Assembly: GCF_029407905.1 (NCBI RefSeq) | Contig: NC_073628.1 | Span: forward strand, 86,424,501-86,488,500 | Length of the DNA: 64,000 nucleotides | Direction: 5' to 3' | Source of the DNA: Bubalus kerabau | Taxonomy: Eukaryota > Chordata > Mammalia > Artiodactyla > Bovidae | In this document: positions 33,709 through 47,393 of the stretch, one piece after another | How the letters are laid out: every line of letters starts with the position of its first letter | Numbering within the stretch: position 1 is the first letter of the stretch | Notes under the pieces: generated by a model | What the model was told of the DNA's origin: nothing | Database searches by the model: none | The model's input: the letters and a program-made list of their open reading frames with translations, nothing else | Translations under genes and position numbers: made by a program

Positions 33709-33982
33709 GAAGAAGGCAATAGCAACCCACTCCAGTACTCTTCCCTGGCGAGTCCCGTGGACGGAGAAGCCTGGAGGGCTGCAGTCCATGGGGTCGCTGA
33801 GGGTCTTCACGACTGAGCGGCTTCACTTTCACTTTTCACTTTTATGCATTGGAGAAGGAAATGGCAACCCACTCCAGTGTTCTTGCCTGGAGAATCCCAG
33901 GGACGGGGGAGCCTGGTGGGCTGCCGTCTATGGGGTCGCCCAGAGTCGGATATGACTGAAGTGACTTAGCAGCAGCAGCAGC
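33709..33982 (+). repeat. Bov-A2 SINE with target-site duplication
   Basis: Dimer ending (AGC)n. Perfect 11-bp duplication agggatagaag at 33698-33708 and 33983-33993. Confidence 0.95.
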
Positions 33983-34213
33983 AGGGATAGAAGAAAATGA
34001 CCAGAGCAGGGCCAGGTTCCTTTCCCTGGGAAGCTCTTGTACCGGCTGCATTTGGCCACTCAGGAGAGGACCACTGGCAATCCTCTCTAGAAAACCCTTG
34101 GACACACCTCTGGCAAATGCGTGGGGTGGGCCCAGGTAGAGTCACATGATGTCAAATCCCACAGTATAACAGCTGAATCAGCCTAGGAAAACTACAAGAG
34201 CTGTACAGAAGAG

Positions 34214-34430
34214 CTGTGCTGTGCTCAGTCACATCCAACTCTTTTGCAACCCCATGGTCTGTAGCCTGCCAGGCTCCTCTGTCCATGGGATTTTCTGGGC
34301 AAGAATATTGCAGGTTGCCATTTCCTCCTCTAGGGGATCTTCCCGACCCAGGGATCGAACTCTCATCTCTTGTGTCTCCTTCATTGGCAGGCAGATTCTT
34401 TTACTACTGAGCCATCTGGAAAGCCATAGG
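34214..34430 (-). repeat. Bov-tA SINE
   Basis: tgtgctgtgctcagtcacat start and reversed head ending gagccatctggaaagcc. Short duplication agaagag at 34207-34213 and 34431-34437. Confidence 0.9.
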
Positions 34431-35157
34431 AGAAGAGATCGATGTTCAAACCTTCACAAGGCAAGACAGCCACCTTGCAGCAAACCCAAGAGTAAAGCTC
34501 CCCAGTCCTCACTCCAAATCCACCCATCCATCCAGGGGTTGAAGCAGCCCTATCACCAGGGAGCCTTCTCTCCTGGACAATGATTGCTCTGCAGATAAGT
34601 GGGGCTCTGAGGCCTTGATCTTCAGTTTGGTGGACTTAAGAGAGGATTTTCATCCCTCAAAAAGAACTGAGGAATTCTCTCCATAGAATGGATTTGAGAA
34701 CAGAGATCTTTTGTTGAAAATAGTCAGAACATCAAACATTTTTTAAAATGAAAGGTCAAATACCTCTGATATTTAGTTAGATCTGTGTGGGGGGAAAGGA
34801 AGTGCTTTCAAGAATGTAGGTGCTGAATTTGGGAAAAGCCAGTATCTTAAAAATTCACTCGACATGTGGTATATATGGGGTGGTCAGCACCACCCAAAGA
34901 GAGCATGCAAATCTTGGCATCTTACAAAAATTAAAATCTAATTCATACCATACACAGCCAAATAGTCATGAAAGCTGTGTGTTAATTAGATATACGCATG
35001 AGGGAAAATGATACATGAAAATCTAGATGTAACGTTTAAAAGACAAATTAGGACAATGCATGTGTAGTTTGAAAAGAGCTTAGCATGAAGTTCTTTTCCA
35101 ATTAATACAGATAGGTTTTCAGGGAGGCCTCCCTGAGGACAAGGAAGGATTTGGTAC
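34431..35157. other. Unique intronic sequence
   Basis: No element or exon recognised. Confidence 0.45.
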
Positions 35158-35700
35158 CAAAAGATGCTTACTTCTTGGAAGGAAAGTTATGACCAACCTA
35201 GATAGCATATTGAAAAACAGAGACATTACTTTGCCAACAAAGGTTCGTCTAGTCAAGGCTACGGTTTTTCCTGTGGTCATGTATGGATGTGAGAGTTGGA
35301 CTGTGAAGAAGGCTGAGCGCCGAAGAATTGATGCTTTTGAACTGTGGTGTTGGAGAAGCCTCTTGAGAGTTCCTTGGACTGCAAGGAGATCCAACCAGTC
35401 CATTCTGAAGGAGATCAGCCCTGGGATTTCTTTGGAAGGAATGATGCTGAAACTCCAGTACTTTGGCCACCTCATGCGAAGAGTTGACTTATTGGAAAAG
35501 ACTCTGATGCTGGGAGGGATTGGGGGCAGGAGGAGAAGGGGACGACAGAGGATGAGATGGCTGGATGGCATCACTGACTCGATGGACGTTTGTTTGGGCG
35601 AACTCCGGGAGTTGGTGATGGACAGGGAGGCCTGGTGTGCTGCAATTCATGGGGTCGCAAAGAGTCGGACACAACTGAGCGACTGAACTGAACTGCACTG
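35158..35700 (+). mobile_element. BovB LINE 3' end
   Basis: Begins in the polymerase frame (aaaagatgcttacttcttgg) and keeps an open frame of 165 codons (35189-35686) to the element's own stop, ending SRTQLSD. It keeps CGA at 35543-35545, where other copies have stops. The endonuclease and the catalytic polymerase core are absent, so it is non-functional. Confidence 0.94.
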
Positions 35701-35780
35701 AATGTCCTGTGTTCTTTCCTCCCTCTGTCATTTCACTTCCCTTTCCTTATCCAGAGGCATTTCTGCATGCTCAGGTTATG

Positions 35781-35989
35781 TGTGTGCTAACTCACTTCAG
35801 TCGTGCCCAACTCTTTGCAACCCTATGGACTGTAGCTTGCCAGGGTCCTCTGTCCATGGGATTCAATAGTCAAGAATACTGGAGTGGGTTGCCAAGCCCC
35901 ACTACAGGGAATCTTCCTGACTCAGGAATCAAACCCACGTCTTCACTGGCAGAGAGTTTCTTTACCACTAGCGCCACCTGGGAAACCCA
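35781..35989 (-). repeat. Bov-tA SINE
   Basis: tgtgtgctaactcacttcag start; reversed head ends gcgccacctgggaaaccc. Confidence 0.9.
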
Positions 35990-36954
35990 AATGTCTATAA
36001 TCATAACTACTATTTTCATTCATTCACTCATTCAATTAAACAAGTAAGCACAAAGGGCCTGGAACAAGACCGACCTCATTTTGATCTTCTGCAGTCCAAC
36101 ATAAACTAAGCTCATGGTTTCCAGAATAATTTTTGCTGCTTCTTTTTAAACATAACAGCCCCATACTCTACCTTGTTCTCGGAAAAAATGTAAGAAAGTA
36201 CATGTTTTATCTAGTTTGTTATTAAGTTTAAAATCTCTTGTTGGAAGAAATCATCCTATAATGACCTTTCATATCAAGTATAAAACAATATTATAAAACA
36301 ATAGACAAAATGACCTTCTTATGAGGAAAGCAAAATGCAGTTATCTGTCCTGGGTCTGGAGTTCTTCTCCTCTGAAGGGCACGCTACCTTAGTTGGATCC
36401 TCGACGGTCAGATGCTCGGAGGACTGTATCGAGGTACAGCTGGCATCCTATGCACGTGCAGGGCAGCAGCTACCAAAATATCAGGGAAACACAATGCGTG
36501 TGTGATGAAGCAATTGCTTGTTTTAAAGAGAGAATTGTAGCCGGCCAAATTTAGCAAAAGGCTCAACAATCCTCCATTTGTGCGTTGGTAAAGGAACAGC
36601 ATTATTTTGGACTGCTAGATGCCTCTAAATATCTGGCTAGTCTCAGGAAAAAAAGACAATCGTTGATACTTCAGTTCACAAAATCTAATTCTGATATGAA
36701 TTCTAACTCCTAGCGCAGTATGGCAATTATCCTCTCTTTAAAAAGTTCTCTATAGATAAATATGAATCACCACGATATCTTTGTATGCTAAAGAAGGATT
36801 ATCACCTCATTTTAGATGCCAGAAAAAGAAGAAATTTACTCCACTTGCATTTATAAAATCCTAAAACAAGTGACAAAGAACTCTAGCATCAAACTAATCT
36901 AGGTTCAAATCTCTCAGCACAGCTAAAAACAAGCAACCACCACAACAGATACTG
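35990..36954. other. Unique sequence, possible conserved element
   Basis: No transposon recognised. 36395-36600 is a compact patch (aagcaattgcttgttttaaa, agccggccaaatttagcaaa) that reads like conserved non-coding DNA; not testable here. Confidence 0.4.
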
Positions 36955-37375
36955 AACAGCACTTGCCATGTGCCAGGCCCTGTCCAAGGGCTTTACGTGT
37001 GTCCGTTTATTTAATCCTCATCACAACAGCTATGTACCTACCATGCAGGTGGCTCAGCGGTAAAGAATCTGACTGCCAATGCAGGAGACACAGGAGACTC
37101 AGGTTCTGTCTCTGGGTTGGGAAGATCCTCTGGAGGAGGAAATGGCAACCCATTCCAGGATTCTTGCCTGGAAGATTCCATGGACAGGGCAGCCTGGCGG
37201 GCTGTAGTCTATGGGGTCACAAAGAGTCAGGTGTAACTGAGGGACTGAGCACGCACACATGCACAGCTCTGTGTAGTACATAACATTATTATCTGTATTC
37301 CACAAATGTGGAAATGGAAACATAAATAAGCTAAAAGCTTTTCTCCAGGTCACACAGCTAAGTGGCAAAGCCAAG
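36955..37375 (-). repeat. MIR SINE split by a Bov-tA
   Basis: Left part: acttgccatgtgccaggccc, tttatttaatcctcatcaca. Right part resumes at 37263: ttattatctgtattccacaa, ccaggtcacacagctaagtg. Together they give reversed MIR order. Confidence 0.82.
37036..37262 (+). repeat. Bov-tA SINE (long-head variant) inserted in MIR
   Basis: Head caggtggctcagcggtaaag, body, (GCAC)n tail. Flanking acagctatgt / acagctctgt (37026-37035, 37263-37272) is a 10-bp duplication with one mismatch. Confidence 0.92.
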
Positions 37376-37850
37376 AGGCAGACACACTTGATGTGGTTTT
37401 AGAGTCCCCTCCATCAAACATTGCCCTAGATTGCTTTGTATAAATTATTGAAGTCCTCTAAGCTACTGTTTTATCTGTGAATAATGGTACTGACCTCAAG
37501 GATTGCCAGGATATCTAAGATAAAGCAACTAAAAGTGCCTGGCAGGCACATCACATATACCTAGTCTCTATTTTAATTGTTAGGCAGTGCCCAATCCCTC
37601 CTCAACACCTTGCCTCCAGTGGGCTAAGTAGTTCGTTCTTCCTCTAGGAATATCTATAAGTGATCTGACATTGCCTGCCATCCTTTCTGGGCTCTGGAGA
37701 TATGAAATCACAAAGTCCTAGGCTGGATATAAAGATTCCTCTTCAGTCATCAAGGGGAGGAGGTGGCATTTCAGCTCCAGAAAGAAAGAAGCCCAAGCTG
37801 TTGAAGGAAATGAATTTCACCTTTATCCTCACCCTGACTCTTGTGTAAGA
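37376..37850. other. Unique intronic sequence
   Basis: Nothing recognised beyond weak MIR-like words near 37480-37560. Confidence 0.4.
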
Positions 37851-38158
37851 CTGTTGTTGTTCAGTCGCTCAGTTGTGTCCAACTTTTTCAGACCTCAAGG
37901 ACTACAGCATGCCAGGATTCCCTGCCTTCATTATTTCCCAGAGTTTGCTCAAACTCATATCCATCGAGTCGGTGATGCCATCCAACCATCCTCTGTCGTC
38001 CCCTTCTCTTCCTGCCTTCAATCTTTCCTAGCATCAGGGTCTTTTCCAATGAGTCAGTTCTTCATATCAGGTGGCCAAAGTATTGGAGTTTCAGCATCAG
38101 CCCTTCTAGTGAATATTCAGGGTTGATTTCCTTTAGGATTGACTGCTTTGATCTCCTG
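37851..38158 (-). mobile_element. BovB-type LINE 3' end, older subfamily
   Basis: Starts tgttgttgttcagtcgctca and proceeds through caggtggccaaagtattgga to ctttaggattgactgctttg. Its (TTG)n tail and divergence match the older type at 28079. The codon equivalent to the recurrent stop is CGA (tcg at 37996-37998). Confidence 0.9.
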
Positions 38159-39554
38159 AAGATACAAATCAATTAATTCATCCCATTCTTATTCAGCATC
38201 TTGCCATCCTGAGGTCCCTTCCCAACTCTTCAGAATTCCCTCTCTAATTCAACTTGGCTTTTCAAGTTGGCCAGGAGCCAGCCTTCGCCTGTGTGGAGTC
38301 TAAATGCTATGTAAGCTACCTTGTCTTGGATGTTCTTCTGAGAGTTTGGGAGTTTTTGACAAGTTACTGGCAAAAGAAGAAGACACTCCTGCCAGTTTGC
38401 TTCAGGCACCGAGCATGTTCACAGGTATCATACCAGGTGTTATTAATATGTTATTTACAAGAAACCCAGTGTTCAACCTATTGTTGGGGTTTTATATAGT
38501 GTTACAGTTTTTGTACTTACAAAGCAATGTATTTTTTCCAACTCAGAAAGCTTAGAATGTGTGAAGAACTCAGTCCTCAAATGTGAGATATATTTATGGC
38601 AAGAGAGTCTTAGTTAGGAATCAGGATGTGGGCCAAATGATCAATACTCTTTCTTCAAGTCAAATAATCACTTTAGAAAGCTGAAGACTGGGACAAATGT
38701 CACTCTCAGGGCTGAGCCGGTCAGGCTCACAGGTGTAAGGTCAGCACCCTGGGGAAATGCCCTACTTTCTCAGTTCCCCAAAGTAAACCTCATACAACTT
38801 CATCCTAAGGAATTTCAGAACTGGAAGGAATGTTTCTGAATGCTCTGCTCTGAGGCTTAGAGAATGGATGTCTAAGACATGTAGTCCCCCAAACTGCCAT
38901 ATTCTTAGCAAGAGGGGGAGCCATCTATCTACAATCTACTTAATGGCCTGCAGCCACCCAGGCGGAAACAGTGAGCACTGAAAAATCAAACAACAGGGGA
39001 AATGGTGATGCTCCCGCCGTGGCTAAGCCTCTGCAGAATCTCGAGGGAGGGAGAATTCCTTCAAGGAAAATGGCCTGGTCACACATTCCACACTGCTTAC
39101 CTGGTGTGCATTATGGACTCCATGCTTTACCGGGCATCAGACCAACCAGCCTGAACACCAAGAGCAAAACCCCAACAAAACAAGGCTTCTGCCCAGTCTT
39201 CCATTCCCGCAGGCCCAGGACATAATCTGAAAGCCATATGCACTAACAAGCTATTTCCAAGAAACATGTGCTTTCTGAAGCAATGCTGTCGTCTCTGCCT
39301 CCTGGGGTCATGGATTTATTTGTCAGTAAATTATAGAAAATCTGTGAGTGGAAACTTTTTGGATTACAAAAATTATACCACTGACAGTTACCTATTTATC
39401 TATGAGTCAGGCATGTACCCCCAGCTAATTTAGCCAGCTTAACTTGTCCGAAGAAAATAAAATCAGAAAACAATCTCTATTATTCTTAGTTACCATGGAA
39501 TATGGCAAGAAAAAGTCAGTATGAAGAAGGGACTGTATCTTCATCTGACTTTAC
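38159..39554. other. Unique intronic sequence
   Basis: No exon recognised. Small frames at 38254-38555 and 38971-39225 have no known motif. Confidence 0.4.
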
Positions 39555-39690
39555 TTCTAAATTCACTGTGCAGCCTTGGCTATATCACTTAGTCTATCTA
39601 GGCTGATTTATTTAACCTCATGATACTCTGATGATGTTGGGTTAATCTAGATTATTTTTGTAAAGTGTTAGAACCCTCTCCCAGAAAGGA
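39555..39690 (+). repeat. MIR SINE fragment, weak
   Basis: tgtgcagccttggctatatc, acttagtctatctaggctga resembles the MIR core. Confidence 0.45.
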
Positions 39691-41389
39691 TACACTCCCC
39701 ACCTTTACACACACACGTTACTATTATTTAGTGCTTTCTTACCTCTGTAATACGGGTCATTGCTGAGGACACTGACTGAGAATTTGTCTGCAGTTTAGAG
39801 CTTCCATACATCTTTCTCTCTGAGCACAGGTAACAAGAGCCACTGTGAGCACTGATTCAAGATACTTGATATCGATAAAGCCTGGTACAAAAATGCAGTG
39901 TGAGTTCTTTTTGCAGTAGTCATACAAGTTTGGCAACCTGCCGTCTTGTGAATGTGACTGAGTCTGCTTCCCTAAAGCACCTGCTTAGCCTCTTCTTCCC
40001 TCTTCCCTCACACACACAAACACACAAAACTTTGACTTGTCCACCACCGCACTTAATTACAGAAGGAATTCTGAAGAGTCGGGAAGGGGCCTCAGGGTGG
40101 CAAGATGCTGAATAAGAAGAGGATGAATTCACTGATTTGTAACTTACACAAGAGTCAGGGGGAAGATAAACGTGAAATTCATTTCCTTCAACCAGCTCTG
40201 TCTCCTTTCTTTCTGGAGCTAAGCCTAGGACTTAGTGATATTTCATCCCCAGGGACCCAGAAAAATGGAGGCAAAGAAGAATGTGACCCGGAAAAGGAAA
40301 CATTGGTAGGCAAGAGAGAGGAGTGAGGAGAGACCAGACTTGCTCCTGCTTTTTCTGCCCGCTGCTCTCAGAGCTGCCCCCTGGACGCACAGAACCTCTA
40401 GGCAACGGGCAAGACGGGTCTTCCACACAGGCAGCTGGCGAGGGCAGCTATTAAATTATTGAAAATTCCAGGCTGAAAGGAAGTCAAATATTAATGAGTA
40501 TATTACTGAGAGGAAGAAAACTTGACAATCCACACAGATTTAAACTATTAATATCTCTTCCAGAAGAAAGTGCAGTGAACAAAACTGAATGTCGTCAGAT
40601 ATAGCTTCAAAGAAGCTGCCCCCTGCCCACACACGGGCTCCATGAGCAGACTGCCCACGGCTGCACTTTCTCCCACCCTCGCTTTTGCTGGTGGCTGCTG
40701 TGGATAAACCGTTTTCAGTTATGGTTCACAAACTCTGTTTTCCTCATGTTCTTCCTCAACCCAGTTGCTTCTCGAGTGAAGGTTTTTGTTGGTGGAGTAC
40801 ATGATGGCATTCCACTAGCTTCTAATTAAGCACAGGGAGCCAACAGTGATAACCTTCACAGCCAGGCTGACTCATCACTTGGGTTGCCCCTGAGGTTTCT
40901 GATTCAATTTCCAGCTTCTCTGATCACACTAAAGCCATCGGGTTGAAAATATTAGAATATATAGCAGGGCAGCCCAGGTTCTCATTCCTCCTACCTCACT
41001 CGGCTTCTATGAAGACTTCCACGTGGGAAAAGAGATACACAGGGAAATGAAAGAATGTGGCAATTTGATGGATAATAAATGATGTCTGAATGTTGAGAAG
41101 TCACTTTGGAAATTATACATGCATTATTTTCATATTTTTTATTTTTTTAGATGGATGAATATAATATGATAGAACAAGTGTGTTTTAAAATAGCATCAGC
41201 TAAGCATTGCTTTTTATTTAATAATTGGATATTTCATATAAAGCACTGGCATTACTGTAATCATCTCCATTCTTGTCCCTGTCAGCAATTTGCTTTAAAA
41301 TATAGTCCTTCAGCATACATGGTGTGATATACATGTGAGTTAACATTAATTTACACTATAGGGAAAGTCAGTTAACATTAAAACTGTCT
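39691..41389. other. Long unique stretch
   Basis: About 1.7 kb without a recognisable transposon. 40830-41000 has motif-rich text (tgactcatcac AP-1-type site near 40868). No exon supported. Confidence 0.4.
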
Positions 41390-42082
41390 TAATCAGGAAT
41401 AGACACTTCAAGGATGATTGGTTAGCACTTCATATGTTGAATTTTCATTATCATTGAATTTCAAAATATCATCTAATTTTCACTGAAATTTCTTCTTCAA
41501 CCCATGGGTTATTTACAGGTGGATTGCTTAACTGCCAAACATTTGGGAATTTTTCTGTTTTCTTTGTTATTGATTTCTAGCTTAGCTTCTCTTTGGTCAA
41601 AAAAACATACCCTGAATGAATTTCGTCTTTGAAATTTGTCAAGATCTGCCTTATAAGCCAACAAATGGGTCAATTTTGGTAATATGGGAAAAAACTGTAC
41701 TGTGTCAATACTGAGTGCAATGGTCAGTATATATCAATAAGGTAAAATAAATTAATGGTAATTGTTGAGATCTTTATTCTTACTGAGTTTTTGTCTGTGT
41801 GTTCTGTTATTTCTTGAGACAGTGGTGATTATGTCTCCCACCATGACTATGGATTGATGTATTTATCTTCTTTATTTTGTCATATGTTTGCTTTTTACAT
41901 TTGGAGCCATGTTTTTAGATATATACAAATTTAGATTTGTAACTTTCCTGTGGCTTCATCCTTTAATTGTTATAAAATGTTTCTATTTATCTTTAATGAC
42001 GATTCTTCGCTTAAAGTCTATTTTCTCTGACCTTAGTAAACTATACCAGTTTATTTTGGTTAGTATATATAAGATGTATCTC

Positions 42083-42344
42083 TGCTGCTGCTGCTAAGTT
42101 GCTTAAGTCATGCCCGACCCCATAGACAGCAGCCCACCAGGCTCCTCTGTCCCTGGGATTCTCCAGGCAAGAACACTGGAGTGGGTTGTCATTTCCTTCT
42201 CCAATGCATGAAAGTGAAAAGTCAAAGTGAACTCAGTCAGTCGTGTCGGACTCTTCGCGACCCTGTGGACTGCAGCCTACCAGGCTCCCACATCCATGGG
42301 ACTTTCCAGGCAAGAGTACTGGAGTGGGTTGCCATTGCCTTCTC
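42083..42344 (-). repeat. Bov-A2 SINE inserted in L1M
   Basis: (CTG)n start and both monomers; the first is shortened by loss of the tccgactctgtgcg part. Confidence 0.93.
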
Positions 42345-44034
42345 TACCGTTTCTTTTATTTTCAACTTCTCTGTGTCCTTATATTTAAGAAGTGGCTTTC
42401 ACAAGCAGTATATAGTTAGGCTTTTTTGTTCTTTTTTAGTGTGGTGTGCCAACGATTATCATTTAGTTGGAGTAGTCAATTTTCATTTACTGATATGTTT
42501 GTTTTTATAGCTAGCATCTTAGAATTGTTTTCTATTGGTCCACCCGCTGTTATTAAGTTCCCCTTTCTCTCCCTTTTCTTAGATTAACCAAGAATCTTTC
42601 ATTCTATTTCCCCTTCTATGTATTATTCTACTAGTTACTCTAGAGATTACAATGCATGTCCTTGACTTATTATAGTATAGTAAAATTATGACTTTTAATA
42701 CTTCCAGATGTTGCTGTCACCTTATAACACATGAACTCCATTTAGCCCTCTTCCACTTTTTGCATTATTTTGGCCATACATTTAATTCTACATATATTTC
42801 AGACTCCATAAGATTCCATTTTTGTTGTTGTGTGTGATAAACATTCATTTATATTTGTCCATATATTTTTCTCAACATTTTATTCTAAAATAATATTTTT
42901 CAAAAACAAAAATGGAAGAATTATATAGTGAACAACCTCATTCAGATTTTGTAACCAACATTTTTCTATATTTGCCCTACCACTTATCTATTCACCTCTC
43001 TATCCAGCCATCAATTCATTTTATATTTTTAATATATTTCAACTTAAGCACATATTCACCCTTTCTGTCACTCTCTATTTCCTCCTGCATTTCTGGAATC
43101 ATTCTCTTTCTACCTGTAGAAATACTTTTAGTATTTATTTTAAGGTTAGAGTACTGGTGATTGATTCTTTCAAGTTCTGTTTGTTTTAAAATGTCTTTAT
43201 TTCACATCAACTTCTCATGACTATTTTTGTTGGATTTATGAAATTTTAGCTTGGCAGTTATATTCTTTCAACCTGTTAATATGAATTCCACTGTCTTCTG
43301 GCGTCCATTGTTTCTTCTGAGAAGTGAGCTATTGGTCTTACTGTTGCTCCTTTGAAATTAATGATTTTTTTTTTCTGGCTATTTTAACAGTTTTTCCCTT
43401 TGATTTTGTTTTCAGCAGTTTTACATTTTATCCTAGTTGGGACCTGCAGTCTTCTTGAATCCATGTTTTTGATCATTTTCAGAAAATACCATTCCTGCCC
43501 TATTCCTTCTCTTCTGCGAGGACTATCACACATGATGTAGGATAACACATGTTATATATGTCTCTTGAGCTTTTTTCTTTTTCTTTTTTTTTTGTATTTT
43601 CATCCTTTTGCTCTCTGTACATCATACATCCACTTGAATATTTTCTACTGATCTGTCTTCCATTTTCACTAAATACTTGTTGTCATGCATCTAATCTGCA
43701 GTTAAACACATCTATTGAGCTCTTAATATTTCATTTTTTAAGCTGCAGAATTTTCAATTTATTTAACAATTCCAGTTTTCTAATGAAATTTTAAAAATTC
43801 CAGTTTTCTAAGGAAATTCTTCATCATGTCATCTATTTTCTAAACACACCAATCAGAGTTATTTTAAAGTCTATGAATGATAACACCAATAAATGAGTCA
43901 TTTATGGTTGGGAGTTTTTTCCATAGCATTTTTTTTCTTTTACTTGTTTCCTGGTATGCCTGGTCATTCTTTATTGAAAAAATTTATGAGAACTTTAGAG
44001 ACTCTTAAATATACTCCCTTCTTTCAGTGACCCT

Positions 44035-44489
44035 CTAGTCAAGGCTATGGTTTTTCCTGTGGTCATGTATGGATGTGAGAGTTGGACTGTGAAGAAGGCT
44101 GAGCGTGGAAGAATTGATGCTTTTGAACTGTGGTGTTGGAGAAGACTCTTGAGAGTCCTTTGGACTGCAAGGAGATCCAGCCAGTCCATTCTGAAGGAGA
44201 TCAGCCCTGGGATTTCTTTGGAAGGAATGATGCTAAAGCTGAAACTCCAGTACTTTGGCCACCTCATGCAAAGAGTTGACTCATTGGAAAAGACTCTGAT
44301 GCTGGGAGGGATTGGGGGCAGGAGGAGAAGGGGACAACAGAGGATGAGATGGCTGGATGGCATCACTGACTCGATGGACATGAGCCTGAGTGAACTCCTG
44401 GAGTTGGTGATGGACAGGGAGGCCTGGCATGCTGTGATTCATGGGTTGCACAGAGTCGGACACGACTGAGCGACTGAACTGAACTGAAC
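44035..44489 (+). mobile_element. BovB LINE 3' end inserted in L1M
   Basis: Begins ctagtcaaggctatggtttt and ends (tgaac)n. A 10-11-bp duplication tcagtgaccct flanks it (44024-44034 and 44490-44500), so both ends are exact. An open frame of 140 codons (44047-44469) is the tail of the polymerase. CAA stands at 44335-44337. Confidence 0.96.
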
Positions 44490-45130
44490 TCAGTGACCCT
44501 ATCATCTAGCAGGCAGAATGGGGGGTGAACACCACAACCCAATCAAAGACTCACATTAGTTTTTGTATGGCTTGGTCTAATTTGAGTTTACCTTTACTCC
44601 TAGGGTGTAGCTCTCTAAAGATCCCAAAATGGTATCTGCTGGGGCCTCTTCTCCTTGAAGGGCTTTGCATGGCAATATTTTTTAGTCAGCATTGTGTGCT
44701 GAAAACTCTTCTATTCAGTTTTTGTTGTTTTTCTTTTTTTTACCTAGCTCCTTAGTCTCTCCGTTCTGTACAGTAATATTTCTCAAATATAATATAAAGG
44801 AAATATACTGGAGTATCTAGCTAACTTTTCTGTAATTTCCTTCTCTCAGGCTTTTGACCTTTCAAGTCCTGTCTACCTTGAAAATTCTGAACTCAAATTC
44901 CCATGATATTGTCAAAAGGTCTGCTACATTCTCAGCAGATGACCTGAGAGAAAAGAGCATCTTCTCAACTCTCTATAGTTCCCTTCTCTCTCAGATCTTA
45001 GTTACTCAAGTCCTATTGCCTTGGCAGCTCTCTGACACAACTCTGGCTCAGTAGGGGCCTTCCTCAACTTAGCATAAGCTGAGACCAGAATCTGTCCTGA
45101 TTTTGCCAGTGCCTATGACAGTCCAAGTTA

Positions 45131-47382
45131 TTATCTGAGAGGCTCTAATTGGAAGGTAACAGTCCTGAAGTAGTTACTAAAATTGGTTTGGCTATCTTTA
45201 TTACTGGTCAACTGCAGAGACACTGATAATTAAAGTAATGCAAGTTGGAAGTGGTTTATCTTTGGTGAAAATGATTGTGTTCAAAATACGTGGATTGGCT
45301 AGAAATAGTATGTAGGTACTCTTACACAAACAGTATGTAGGAATACAGCAAGCCAAAATAGCCTATAGATTAGAACTCCGATTGGTCTACTATTCAGATC
45401 CTTATGCATGTATTTTTTTTGCCCAACTTTAACTAGATGTATCACACCGTCAGCCAAGAAATACACCTGCCCCTAGCATATTTTATATGCAAGGTGCTGT
45501 AGGAGTATGTACCTAAAAGGACAAAGATGTAGCTCTTTATTACATTTACAGAATAGACTGAATCACTTTTTGCTGGCTTGCTAACACATGTTTATAACTA
45601 TGGCAGAATCTAGTTGAAGATTTATTTTCTTCATAACATAACCTGGAAATGGTTTGTGGGAGGAAAGCTATGGACCCACCTACCCTGAACTATGGGAGGC
45701 TAACATATCTACCAAAAATAACTACAGTTAACCAAATAGGCCTAGGTCAGTTTGGAAAACATCCTTTGCTTTACAAGTCAGTGCAGAACTTTAGTGGCCA
45801 TGATGGCTTTATCCTTTGCTCTGGCTTTTCATCTTTGTTTTTCTTTAAAAATATCACGTGAAATACGGTAATCTTGGTGTTTTCATGGCCCCATTTAACC
45901 ACGTTCTCTTATTAATCGCACACAAGAAGAACTGAGGTTCTGAAAGGTGTAAGTTGACAGGTGAACCATATCCAAGAGAACTGAACTCCTCCCCCTCCGC
46001 ATCAGAAGAAAGTATACAAAGCTTATAATATCACCTTAAGCAAAGGAAATATTACAAATCCTGAATGCTGCTTCAATGTAACACCTCAAGACTCTAGAGA
46101 AACCACTGAAGTGGCATTTCTGACATTTGTGAAGGGCTTAAAAACTGCTTCCTGGAAAACAGCTGGCAGTGCTCAGACCTTGTCTTCATGGGGCTTAGTG
46201 GGAATGACCCCCTCCCCCAAATATGCAGAGAGTGAAACGGGATTGCTGTTTCATTTCCCTCCTGGGAGCCCAGACACCAGGAGGGTCCTGGGTACAGAGG
46301 ATCACAGGATCCTCACACTCCTAGACTTGGCAGGAACTTTGAGATTTTCTGGTCTATTATTTCCAGTTTATAATTAAGGAAACAGGTCAAGAGAAATTTC
46401 ATAATTTAGCCAACATTACTCAGGAGGCAAAGGCCTGATCCAGAATTCAATTAACTAGATTTTAAATCCGTTGTCCTGCTTAGGGTTCCCTGTCATCTGT
46501 CCTCCATAAAGAACTCCTGGAGGCCAGTGGATCCTCCTCAGGCTACAGTAACATTTTCCCCAGGCCGACTCTTCCGGTCTATCCTAAGTCAGGTCACCAT
46601 ACGCTGATTCCAGCACGGAACTTTAGGTGACCTGTGTCTATTCAGCTGTCTTGGATATGAGCGAAATGCCCTAGACAAAGAAAATGGATGTTTTTTCCTA
46701 TCAGAGTAACAGGAAATAACCGCAGTCAGTAATGTGGGCTACTTTTAATTTTGAAATACCAATATATAGCTCTTTCTTTTCAGAGGAGAACTGTGAAAAG
46801 ACTGATGTCAGCAAGACAGAGCAACTTATATGTTAGCTTTGACCTAAATTTTTTAGGTCTTTACATCTCTGGTTGAAAATTCATTTCATTCTTTGGATAA
46901 TTCTGGCAGAGCATAAATATGCTGTCTCAAAAGAAAGAATAAACAAAATTAAATCTGTTCAGTGATTTCTCATGGGACAAATGCCAATCTAAGCAACAAA
47001 ATGAAAGAGAAAAAATTCTTCATCACTGAAGAGGTGAATATGTGTTTGAATTTCCCGTAAAAATGAAGAATGATGAGGATCCGATTTATTTGCCAATATT
47101 ACAGATATTTTGAAACAGCATTTACTTGTTCTGTTTTTATTTCTCCGCCTTCAATTGGAGCTAGCAATGTACTTCACAAACAGGGAAACCACAAGCACCT
47201 GGGACTCTTGATAGAAAGGTTCACATATAGCAATAAACCACTCAAAAATTTTTCATTGTAAATACCATTTTCCAAGGATTCAATACTGAGGAAGAAACCA
47301 AATCCAAAAGTAGGATTAATGGAAAATGGGCATTGCTTTTGATAAGACACTCATTTGAAATGTCTACTTTTTATTAGCAAGT
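45131..47382. other. Mostly unique, with a weak old SINE-like patch
   Basis: 46270-46500 (cctagacttggcaggaactt, attaaggaaacaggtcaaga) resembles MIR-type/CORE SINE sequence in reverse. The remainder is unique. No exon recognised. Confidence 0.4.
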
Positions 47383-47393
47383 AGCCCACTAAC

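Larger units (their letters stand above)
41390..45130 (-). mobile_element. Old L1M element, antisense, interrupted twice
   Basis: T-rich strand text typical of antisense mammalian L1: ttgttattgatttctagctt, ccactgtcttctggcgtcca, tttcctggtatgcctggtca, and cctgattttgccagtgccta. The element is heavily mutated with no usable frame, and is broken by Bov-A2 at 42083 and BovB at 44035. I cannot fix the subfamily. Confidence 0.68.
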
